Part shown: positions 1-12,400 of the stretch, piece after piece
How the letters are laid out: each line of letters opens with the position of its first letter
Numbering within the stretch: the first letter of the stretch is position 1
The notes under the pieces: generated by a model
Seen by the model: the letters and a program-made list of their open reading frames with translations, nothing else
The model's database searches: none
Told to the model about the DNA's origin: nothing
Translations under genes and position numbers: made by a program
NCBI GenBank assembly: GCA_019925795.1
Contig: CM034305.1
Location: 92,230,433 to 92,294,432, forward strand
DNA length: 64,000 bases
Source of the DNA: Dendrobium chrysotoxum
Lineage: Eukaryota > Streptophyta > Magnoliopsida > Asparagales > Orchidaceae
Direction of reading: 5' to 3'

Positions 1-261
1 GATCTGAAAAGAATAGATAGATTAGCAAAACTAAGGCTTCATTTGAGATAATATTTTTACTATTTTTTTTTTACTAAAAAAGTACTTAGATAAGCAAGTC
101 CCATTTTCTGTACAGTAGATTTAACATCCTTCTATCAAAAATTTGCAATTAGTTTTAGCCGGACAAAGGAGTTCCAAACAATTGGCTGATACAACATACA
201 ACAATTGCTAATGAGCTAAAAATAAAAATAAAAAAACAGAATCGCTACTAGAAAGCATAAA
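1..261 (-). other. SKI2 3' UTR or downstream sequence
   Basis: AT-rich sequence after the SKI2 stop (262-264). It should hold the 3' UTR and poly(A) site. I saw no clear AATAAA on the minus strand, and no other gene. Confidence 0.5.
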
Positions 262-474
262 TCAAACGCCTGTAACGTACAAGCTAGCGGCAAAAACAAT
301 ATCACGCTTGATAGAATCAGATGCAGTCTCCATCTTTTTATATAGAGCAGAGTTGCCCATAATTGAGGCTGCATTCTTGAACTCACGGCAAGTTTCATCC
401 AATCGAACAATGGTTCTTACAATCAGACCTTCTGGAACATCAGTAAGGGCACAAATATCAGCAAATGAAGTTCC
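262..474 (-). CDS. SKI2: SKI2 last exon (end of DSHCT domain and stop)
   Basis: Seventy codons plus TGA at 262-264. It starts at GTSFADICALTDVPEG after an acceptor reading TTCATTGCAG and ends with DIVFAASLYVTGV, the hallmark C-terminus of SKI2/MTR4-type DSHCT domains. LIVRTIVRLDETCREF is the conserved helix pair. Phase 0 with the exon at 667-793; the intron is 192 bp. No coding damage is seen. Confidence 0.95.
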   Translation of the reverse strand, partial: GTSFADICALTDVPEGLIVRTIVRLDETCREFKNAASIMGNSALYKKMETASDSIKRDIVFAASLYVTGV

Positions 475-3400
475 CTGCAATGAATCACAGGTAGGATTTG
501 AGATACTAAACACATTTATATAATTAAGACTTCGTTTGGGACGACTTTCTTATTGCTTCCTAAAGTAATTTTTTAGTATAAAAATAAAACTAGAAGCTGC
601 TTTAAGAAACAGTAAGAAAGTCATCCCAAATGAAATCTGAATCACTTTTAAACCAAAGATGACCACCTTTGCCCATTCGTAAACAACTTCAACAAGGCCA
701 AACTTGAGATTTTCTTTGGCATACTCTTCAGGACAAACGGCCAATTTGAACTGGGCTTGGAGTTCCCCAAGTTTGATTGCCGTGTCCCACAATCTGCATT
801 TCAACATTAAGTATAATATTATCATGATGAGAAAATAAATCTACACTGAAATAGAACAGTTTATAAATAAACTATTGGAACAGCCACGAAGAGTAAGGTC
901 TGTTTAGGGTTGTTTTTTATTTTTTTTTGAAGTTGATGTGAGGTAGATCTAAAAAGACTTGGTTAGTATGTATTAAAAATATATTTTTTATTATATTTAA
1001 ATAAGAATTTGACTCTTAATAGGATACAATTGAAAAAAATGATTCATATAGCTCACCCAACTTAGCGGGATAAAGGTCTGTTGTTGTTGTAAAGTTGTGG
1101 GCATGACTCATGAAGATATGATTGCCAAAACTCACTATTAAAATTTTTGAAGAATAGGAAAAAAGTTGTAGCCAAACAAAGGCTTGGTGTAGGATTCAAA
1201 TTTTATCCATAGATTACACTAATATACCAATAAATATCCCCAATAGAATGAAGATTCAAAATATGTCTCTTCACCTTTTATTTATATGATTAAAATGGAA
1301 ATAAGAAATGATACACCTAAAATAAAATAAAAAAATAATACATGAAGTGATTAATATAAGTAGACACAAACATGTGAATTGACTAGATAATGTACATGTA
1401 GATACCTGCTTATAACGAATTCATAAAATTGATATTTGAACCCAATCTTTTGTTAGCAAGCAAACAAAGTTGACAAAGATTAAATAATAAAATTACGAAT
1501 TATTTAAATTCTTAATAATGGCCTTGTTGAATTTGAATCTCAATCAGAGATAACTCTATCTTTTTGAATGAATCCAAAATTGATAAAAATTCAAATATAT
1601 TTAAAGTGACATTAACATCACTCTGATGATGATCGTGCTGAAAATAAATCTCAATTAGAGGGGTTAATTCTCAAATTCTATCAAGATTCTAAATTTCAAC
1701 ACATCAAAATTCAAACGTTTAAAATGAAATTTAATCATTTATAGCATAAAATAGAAATTCATCCACCCACCGCAATTATTTGACGAGGGCGATGAATTCA
1801 ATAATAACTTCAGTTCACAAAGCGTGAATTTCCGGCCAAAAATATCACTAAGATTTGTTCTCAAATAATCCTCGGTCAATAAATACGTGACATATGTCCT
1901 CTAACCGGTGGTTTGTCCCAATGACTCCATAAGATAAACAGCTATGAACAAGTTAGTTTGCCGCAAATAGACACCATTATATTACGATCAAGGCCAAAGC
2001 TCATATGTTCCCTAATGACTAATACCCATGAGTAATGAACCATAAGGTAGACTTGATAAAACATAAAGCCTTTTGTTAATTAAGGTAGACTTGAATTTAT
2101 CCCTTAGACAAACATCCACCACATTTCTATAAGATACCAATGACGAAATAACCATGGCTGCAGACAAGGATCTTTCGATAGGTTGGCTTGACTACCTCTG
2201 TTTGCTAAGTAGATTACGAATCATGACAATCCGGACGACGAAATCATGATATCTTGATCAGGCTTGCATCATTTCCCCCACCATTCATTTTAAGTGCAAG
2301 ATGATGAATTTTTAATAATAAACATTAAATCTAACATCTAATACTATTGCTACCATACGTTGGGTATTAACAACCTATTTAATGACCATCCTTAATTGAA
2401 AGTGCTCTCTCGTCACTAGGAGGGGAAAGTAATCATAGCATCATAGGGGCTTGCACCTATTGGGAAATATGAAATCAGATCCCAAAGTTCATGCAAATGA
2501 GAGTAAAATTTTAGGGTAATGTTTTATCTCTAATGAATCTGCCTTCTAAAAATTTACCTCGGAAGTATAATCCGTTAAAACTCTCATTGAATCTATGCAA
2601 AGAGATTGGGGCACCAAAATTTTGAAGCTCACATAGATTTATATCTATTGTTACTAGCATTATTCCATAGAGCAATAAAACTAGACACTGGCACATAGAG
2701 CCACCTTCAGTCCACCATATTTCTTCATGCCACATTCCATAGAATAACCATCTTAGCTCCACCCATAACATCACAAACTACAAAAATTTTCCAAATAATG
2801 TTATGTTCTAGTATGTACCCTACCAGAAAGCAAACAATAATACGTTGAACAATCACAACGAGTACAATATCTTATGCAGTGATTTGGGCTATGGTCCTAT
2901 TTATATAATTTCTTTTAATTAGAAACCCTTTGTTTTCTCTTGTGGGTGAATATCTTGGCAAAAAAAGAGTTTATAAGTTTAATAGGGGCTGGCTTATTCA
3001 TAAGCCATTCCTCCTAGTTAGTTTTTAATTTTTAGGTGTGAGAAGTTTAGATTATCAGTTTAGGAAGAATTCCCCTATTCTTACAAAGGGAGAGATGAAA
3101 GAGATTGCAGTGGAGTCCAGAATTCTACCACAATCGATCACTATAGCTCTAATACAATTTCCACAGCTATCCATGGCATCAGCAACATATTCCAGTAGCC
3201 GCAGCAAGGCTAAAACCTTTGGGGTAGCTGCACAAGAGTTCCTCCATCAGTTTGTACTGGATAACAACAGTCTAATAGCCTTCTTCCTACTTCTTGCAAC
3301 ATCCAGCCATCCTAGAGGATGAGAGTAACAGTGGAATGGTGAAGCTATCTTGAAGATTAGTAGTCCAACAAGGTGGGCCGCAGTGGATTTATCCATGATA

Positions 3401-6400
3401 AGAATTGTCTTGGCAAAATTTTAGAAAAAATTTAGGGTTTTCAAATTATCATCAAGAATGGTGCAGCCATGTTATTCGACAACTAGCCAGCTACCTGGCA
3501 AGGCCAAGGGAAGGATCTACTATTAATAGGACCTTTTTGCAAATCGAGCTGCTATTCAAGAATTCCAAGACTTGTGTTATAACAAGAAAAACGCATTTGG
3601 GCACAAGAAGCCTACATCAGGATCTATGTTTTTCATTCGTTTATTAACTTGCCTTGATTTTTTAGCAATCCACCCTTTTGGTCATTGGCTTACTCGCAGA
3701 ACTGTTGGAACTTATTCCTGCTGCTCTTTAACACTGTCAGTTGGGAGTCACGGATATAGCCGATCCTTGCTAGAATTCTTCAAGATTCCAGCAGGTCTCG
3801 GTGGGGTCTGGCATTACAGATTTGGGAAGAATTGGACAACAAAGCATTCTGTGGATCACATACCTACAATGACAATCCATTGTGAAGCCATCCTTAGTGT
3901 GTGTATGCTTACAAAACCTTGTAACCCTATTGTCATCCTGTCTTAGCTTTTTTAGCCTTTCGGTCAATAGCTAATAGGGTCATTAGAAAATGCTTATATA
4001 TTTTAGTCATTTACTGGTTATTGTTCGTTTTCATTTGCATTTCATCAATAAGAATATCAACTCATCTTAAATGGATGTTGTTGCGGAAGTAAACCACGCA
4101 ACGAACACAAACAAGAAAAAAAAATACAGCAGAAAAGAAATAACACCAATATTTGATGTGGAAAAACTCAAAATCAGGAAAAAACCACAGAGTAACACCA
4201 AAAAATTTACTATGAAAATAGGTAGAAATAGTACAAATCTCTCTTATCTCACTCTTTTCTTATCTCTCTTCACCCTTTCACTATTCTCATACATACAAAC
4301 AAAAAGTAAGTCACTTTTAACCACCAAGGGATGCAACCCTTCAAGAAAAACAAGTAAGAAAACTACACAACACTAATGAACTCCTAAGAAAAGAAATCAC
4401 AATACTTAAAGAAAATGCATCAAGGCCTACACACTATAAAGCCACACATTAAAACGCAATATGCACCTCCATCTTTCAAAAGAATCCATCACTCTTCATA
4501 TAGATTAGTGCATCCATTTCTAGGAGTGAAATGTTTTCTTATGGCATATTAGGGCATATTGCACGCATTTGCACACACGCAAAATACACCATAGATTACA
4601 TTTGGTCTGGAGGCCCAGGACATCATCTGCACAACATAGCATACATTCATTGCAATATAAGGCGGGACCCAAACCCACTTGGGTTTTCAAAATTAAACTG
4701 TGATTGATTTTGTAGTTGTTCTCTTATAAGAGGTCCAGTGAGAGTATGTAGTACCTGGACAACGGATGCTCATGACACATGACTGGAGACTTGAAACAAT
4801 TTATCACATCGGAAGCCAGTCGTGGAGGAAAAGTAACACTTGATGATAACACTACAAGGAAGGTAGTGGGAGCATGTACAATAAGTATAGTTGATAGTTT
4901 TTGATGCAGGACTAGAATGATTGAGCAAGGTTTGTTTAAGAATTTGCACGCTTCTTTGCTTGAGAACAATATTAACGATTAACTTTTAGTGATTTAAACA
5001 ATGAAGTAAAACAAGAGTGTGGTGATTTCAATTTAGGCCAAGCTACACACATGAAGTTAAGATCACTTAACTAGCCAATCAATCAAGCATAGCAAACATA
5101 GAAGAGTTTCAACATAATATCCCTAAATTAACAATGAGATGAGTCACTACGAAAAAATCCACTCACTCAACTTCTCTCTAATTCATTAGGCTTAGCGGAA
5201 AGAGTTAGCACGATATTTGTGAATCAATTAGAACTACAAATTAGAGTAAGACTTAGAAAGGAAACGGTTTGATGGAGAAGATCACCTTGCTTAGGACTTG
5301 GAGACGATTTGCCACTGGATGGAGGAAAATTGTTCGTCGATGGCTTCAGCAAGGCAAAAGACGATCATCTCGATGTATCCCTCTACGATTTGATCCACTT
5401 CCGGATTGACGTCGAAGAACGGAGAATTGAGGATATCCACTTGTCCTTGTTCGTCGTAGAGAAATCCGTGATCTTGATTAGGATCCGCCATGCATATGTA
5501 GAGAGAATTGTGGATGGAAGGAGGATGGCCTTCCAATTCTTGAGAGCAAGCTAAAAGAAATTAAAGTGATTTGAGAGAGAAGGTGGGGGGGAAGGGGTTT
5601 GGCCAGGGGGAAAGAAGAGCCAATTCTTGAAAGTAGGATTTAGGTTTCGAGAGGGAAAGGCAACTTGAAATCTGAATTTAATTTTTAAATTTTAATTTGG
5701 AGGGATTTGGAATTTGAAATTTTAATTTAATTCCAAAGGGGAAAGGGAAATTAATGGAGAGAGAGGGAAATAGGGGGAGACGGGGGCTGGCGGCCTCATG
5801 AGGGGGGAAGGGGCTTGTGGGAAAGAAATCAAGGCTTGCTTGATTTGGAATCTCAAATTAGGAAGGATTAATTTAAATCCAATCTAATTTAAAATTCATA
5901 TAGGGCTGATTTGGAAACTTTCCTAAAATAGATCCCCATAATTAGGAAAGAATTTTCAAATTCAAATTGATTTGAAATATAAAATTGAACTTTCCTAACA
6001 TAAGGTTTGTCACTTATGGAAGGTCTTCAATGTAAGGATTTGAATTGTAGAGGCTAGGAGAAGGGGATGTGGCCGGCGGCTAGGGTTAGGGTTAGTGGGT
6101 TTTTTGGCGGTTTGGAGATGAGGAAAAGGATGGCCGATTAGGCTTTTGGAGGGGAGGTGGGATTTCGGTTTGGTGAAGGAGGGGTTTGTGAGGGCCGGCG
6201 GCTTATGGGAGGAGGAGGTGGGGTGAGTGCTTGACCGACGGCTAGGGGAGGTTTTGTGGAAAGAGGGCCAGCGGTTTAAGGGAGGAAGGGGAAAGGAGGA
6301 AGAAGAATAAGGTAGCCACGAGCCCGGACGTTTCCTGCGGTTGGTTGGTGATCCGGTTCCCTCACCTAGGGATCTCTCTCCAAGAACTCTAAGATCTCAC

Positions 6401-9400
6401 AAAAACACAAGGATACAGAAATTTTCATAATATCATTCATTAGCCCTCAAAGAAGGAGGGGAAGGCTTCAAATAGCCAAAATAATAAAGAGAAATACAAA
6501 GATCATCTTGCCCCTTGGGCATATATATGACTAATCCCTCTAGTAAAGGCATAAACGAAAAAGAAATAATAAAACTCATAAATAATAAACTAAAACATAA
6601 ATCTGATACAATGAAAATGAAAAGTAAAGTAGCGCGATCGTGGCCGTAGATCGACGGCCATACCTCTGGTAGACTCTCCAAGGTCGGATGTCCTCATCAG
6701 TTTTTCTATTGAAAATATTTTTCTAGCAGGTCATAAGCATAATCTTTTAAGTATTAATCAGCTATGTGATAAAGGATTCAATATAAAATTTCTTTCTACA
6801 AAATGCTTGTTAATGTTAAATGGTAAAACTATATTAGAAGGGTTAAGGATTAATAATGTCTACATGATTGATTTGAATTGCATTAAAGAAATCTAATAAT
6901 GTTTTGCTGCTTTAAGTCTATTGTTGATAAATCATAGTTGTGACATAGGAGATCATACCATGCAAGCATGAGGGCTCCTAGAAAGATCACTCAATTAGAA
7001 TTGGTAACATACATTCCTAAGTTAGAATTTTCTAAAGAACATCTCTGTGATGCATACCAACTAGGGAAGCGAACCAAATCTTCATTCCATTCCATTACGG
7101 ATGTAGTCACCACAAGACCATTAGAAGTACTTCATATGGATTTATTTGAACCTATTAATATAGTATAGTAAATCTAGAAGGGAAGCCTTTTGGATTTATA
7201 ATCGTTGATGATTATTCTAAGTTCACTTGGATAAAATTCCTTGCTAATAAAAGTGATTCTTTTGAGGAATTTAGAATATTCTTAGTTTGGATTCAGAGAA
7301 AAAATAGGTTTTTTCTACAATCCATACTGATCATGAAGGGGAGTTTGAGAATGAGAAATTTGAACTATTTTGTGAGGAATCCGGGATAAAACATAACTTT
7401 TTAGCCTCAAAAACACTGCAGCAAAATGTTATAGCCAAAAGAAAAACATAAGACACTCGTAGAGGCTGCAAGGGCGATGCTTAGTAAGTATAGTCTACCC
7501 AAGTACTTCTGGGCAAAGGAAGTGAATAGTATTTGCTATGTTCTTAATAGGGTAAACATTATGTCCAAGTTGAATAAGACATCTTATGAGTTGCTTAAGG
7601 TGAAACACCTAATTTGTCTCATCTGCATTTCTTTAGGTGTAAGTATTTTGTATTAAGCAGTGAAAAATCTCATTTAGGAAAATTTGATGCAAAGATAGAT
7701 GAAGCAGTATTTTTAGGTTATTCCTCAATAGACAAGACTTATAGAATATTTAATAAGAGAACTTTCGTTATTGAGAAGCCCACCCATGTTACATTTGAAG
7801 AATCTGATAGGATTTCTGAAGTTGGAAGGAATGATGATGATGAAGAGGAAGACATCACTCGTAGAGTTTAAAATTTTGTATTAGAGGATAGAGAAGCTCA
7901 GGATTTGTTGCCTAGAGAGTGGAGATACGCATCTAGTCTCCCTAAAAAAATTATCTATGGAGACTCATCCACAGTGGTTGGGACTAGGCATGGTCTTAGG
8001 AAGGAAGTTAGCCACACCGCTTTTATCTCTATGATAGAGCCCACTAGTGTAGAACAAGCCTTAGAAGATGAATTTTGGATTGTTGCGATGCAAGAAAAAT
8101 TAAATCAATTTGTTAGGAATGGTGTGTGAGAATTAGTGAGTAGTCCCGTATTGTTGTAACTAAATGAGTTTTTAAAAATAAATTAAATGATTTTGGATCA
8201 ATTGTTAGGAATAAGGGTAGATTGATAGCTAAGAGGTAAAACTAAATAGAAGGGATAGATTTTGAGGAAATCTTTGCCCTAATAGCTAGATTAGAAGCCA
8301 TCATGGTACTGTTAGCATTTGCATGTTTTAAGGATTTTAAATTGTAGCAGATGGATGTGAAGAGAGCTTTTTTAAATGGAATAATTAAAGAAAATATCTA
8401 TGTAGAACAATCTCCAGGTTTTGAGAACTCAACATTTCCAAATCATATCCATAAACTTAAGAAAGCATTGTATGAGCTTAAATAAGCACATAGGGTGTGG
8501 TATGAAAGACTTAGTAATTTTTTATTAGAAAAATCATTTGTTAATGGACCGTAGATACTACCCTATTTATTAAAAAAATTGGAGATAATATACTCATTGA
8601 TGTGAAACATGTAGGAGTTAACGTCGAGAAATTAATAATAACAATTGTCAAGGCGATTTCAATTGTAAAGTTATTGCTTACAACTAAGAGAGTTTATAGA
8701 CTCATCGTTTTGACTTGCTTAGGCAAAGAAGCACATGTTAGAATTACCAAGACAATTCAATTTAACATCAAAGATAAGAGTAAGATTATGAGCACAATAA
8801 CAACAATCCACGATTTAATATTGAGAGGTTCCCCTTGATTTGAACATGACTCGAAAACCTATTTTGACACCCCTTGTATTAGTGTTGATGCATTTATTTT
8901 AAAAAGTTAAAAAAATGTTTTTTAAAATAAAAAAAAATCAAAAATAAAAAAGAGTAAAAATTAAATGTTTTTCTCATTTTTTAAAAGAAGCCATCTAGTT
9001 GGGGGGGGGGGGGGGGGGGGGGGGGAGGGGGAGAACTTAACATAGACTTAAATACAAAACGAGCAAATTTAAATCTCAACGAACTATATTTGTCATCATA
9101 AACATTCTAGAGATTATTCCAATCCGAGAGCCTGACCTTGTTTTTGATAATTACAAATATTTTTGAATGATCTTTTACTTATTCCTATTTTATATATTGC
9201 ATATTTCTTATGTGTTCCTAACCGTTTTAGGTACATACAAAGCAAAATTAAAAAATCAAGACTCAAGATAATGCAGCATCAGGGTCTAAAGTCAGTCTGT
9301 GTTTGATAGTCTTTACTTTTCTATTTTCTTAAGTTGTTTTATGTATTAGGTGTATGTTGACAAGATAACCGAGCAAATTCACAAGGGGGATAAAATTAAA

Positions 9401-12400
9401 TATTTGAATATTTCTGATTATCGTATTGAATGATCTCAATCGTACTATATGATCTATTAAAACAAAAATTAATTTAAATATTTAATTTAATTAAATTAAT
9501 TAAAATTAAACTATATATAATCGTACTGGATGATATCCAATCGTATAGAACGATCAACTATTTTGCTAAAACACCGCCGTTGAATCCTTATTATCAAAGT
9601 TAAGCAAATTTAAATTTTTAAATTTAAACTGATCGTACTATACGAAATAGTTCGTATTGCACGAATATTAATTAACATTGCCTAATTTAATCCTGAGAGT
9701 TAAGGAATCGAATCAAGATCAAATCTTCATTAATGATCATACTGTTTGATCATCATTCTACAGGACAATAAAACAGATAGATTGTTGGCCAAACTTGATT
9801 TGTCTTGGACGATCTGTGATTTGATATAAATAATCATACTGTACTATTGTATATAATATAGCACAATTAGAGATGATATTGAACTAATCATACTGCACTA
9901 CTATTTATCGTACGAGCTAATTGGATAGTATGATTTGAGTATTGTACTGTATAACCAGAGTAATTAATTTGAAAATTATGATTTTTTAAGAGCCCACCTT
10001 ATAAACTCAACATAAGAGGCTTCAGCGCCAAAAAGTTGAATAGCAGAAGACATTTTCTAAGGAGGAGAGAGCTTGAGAGAAGGATAGGGGAGTCTCCTTG
10101 CTCGTGTAAGAGTCCAAACCATCTGGGGGGAGAGAGAAGATGAGGTTAAGGGAGTTCTTCTTTGAGGGTGTGAGGGGATTCACTTGGTTGTTTGGTCAAC
10201 CTACACTTTAGGCCCTCCTTGTTGTGGTTGTGGAGCTCTTGGAGAAAAACTCTAAGAAAAGTTTTTGGGCAAAAGACTTACGAATTGAGGAGGCTAGGAG
10301 ACTACATCTCTGTCGAGCCAGGAGGTAGAAGGAGGGACAACATCTCCGCCATAGCTAGGAGTTGAAGGAGGGTTTGGCATCTATGCTGTGTGAGGAGTAG
10401 GAGGGATGACATCTCCACCGGGACGGGAGGCGGAAGGAGAGAGATTCTTCAGGGTCAGAAGAGTCTGTAAAGATCATTCTCTACCTATTAAGGGAGAAGG
10501 GGACTGAGTGCAAAAAGAGCGTGAGTTAGTGCAATACCCAAAGAGGAGGATCTTTGGAAGTGGATGTAGGTCGATTTGACCGAATCACTATAAATTTGGT
10601 TTGAGTATTCTTACTTTCCTACACTTTCTCACATTTACTCTCTCGCACTTGGGTTTATTTTATTGATCTTTTGGAAAGTTGTGATTGGGCATTTTTTATT
10701 GAAATATTGATTGAAAGATAAAGACAAAAATTTGAATATTTTTTTAAAATTTTGAAAAATAAAAATATTTGTTTCTTATTTTTGGCTCGACTAATGGAAT
10801 TGAGTTCCAAACTGCTGAATTGAGGTCCAAGACAACAGTACAATCACATTGATCGACATAATTGGATTCCGCACAAAACTAATTGTGGGCTCCGAAAATT
10901 CGGCCACGGCCTCCCCTGTTTGCTTTTTCAGGGGAGTTTTAACGGATTAAATTCCAGGGTAAATTTTGGAAGGCAGGTGAGTTTGTAGATAAGACACTAC
11001 CCAGAGATTTCGCCCCCATTTTGCAAGGACTTTATAATCTGAGTTCTGGTTTCCTATAGGCGCAAGCCCCTATAGTTAATTACCCCTCCCGATCACGAGA
11101 GAGAACTTTCGATTAAGGCTAGTCGTCAATCAGATACGTAGATACGTAGTATCAGGCATATAGTAGCAGCATGGACTTTCAGAATTGAAAATTAGAGAGT
11201 TTAGAAATGTGGTATTTAAAATTAAAAATTTTCACCATCTTTCACTAAAGCGGATGGTGGGGGAATGGATGATGGACCCGATCAAAATCCCATGGTTCTG
11301 TCGTCCCGGGCCATTGTGGTCCCTAGTCTACTTAGTCAGAGGAGGTAGTCGACCCAACCAGACAGAAGGATCCTTGTCGGCAGCCATGAGTTGCTTCGTC
11401 CAAGGGTATCTTGTCGGCTCTATCGAGCTGCCAACAGAGGATCTGATTTTTCGTAGGCTTCAAACCTTTGTTGATGAACTTTCTTTGATTATAGGCCTTG
11501 AAGGCCTAATATGAATTATTTAAACAAAATATATTGGTCGATACCGCGACCACATTTGTTTAATGGTTCGAGCCATGTCGACTCCTATTTACCCATATAG
11601 AAGGATCGGGCATGAACTTGGGTTTATTTTCTGACCCGCGCAGCATCCCTGGACGTCACGTGTGTACCAACAACACGCTCGTCGGGGCCCATGCGGGTGT
11701 TTGGGGGTATTTTATAATTGTTTTTTGAACCTTGTCGACTCCTATTTACCTGCTTATGAGGATCGTGTTTAGATTTATTGATCCGCGCAGCATCCCTAGA
11801 CATCACATGTATTCCTACAACACGCTCGTCGGGGCCCATGCGGGTTCTGTGATTATATATGCCCCTTTAGTGTACCTATGTGTGTACGTATTACGGTGCA
11901 TATACGGGGGCATTCTTATAATATTTGTAAACGCCTTCTGTCGGCTTGCATGAATATTGCAGATCCGGTGGCGTTGCGTCATACTAGGGTCATTTGCTTG
12001 TTTTGTACAGGTAGACTATCGTGCACTATTTGTTGCTTTATGCAGGTGGATTGATGTACACTAACGAATCTCCTGCTTTGGCTGGTAGATGTTGTCATCT
12101 GCAGCAGCTCCCTTGTATATTTCTTGTGAATGGCGTATTAGGCGTACAACGGGTCTCTTTTAATGGCTCATATGCATTTACATTTGATGCAGTCATCTGG
12201 CATTTTGTTCATATAAGACATTTTGTGTACACAGCGGGTCTCCTACAAGGGCCCGTGGGTACCTGCATTTGCTGCATGTCGTAAATCTTCACTTGTAAAA
12301 AGGGAATGTATATGGCTGCCATTGGATAGTTGTTGATTGTGGGGGTACTACAATATTCTTTACTATGGCAACTTGTAGGTGCTTTACACTTGCTAGAAGG

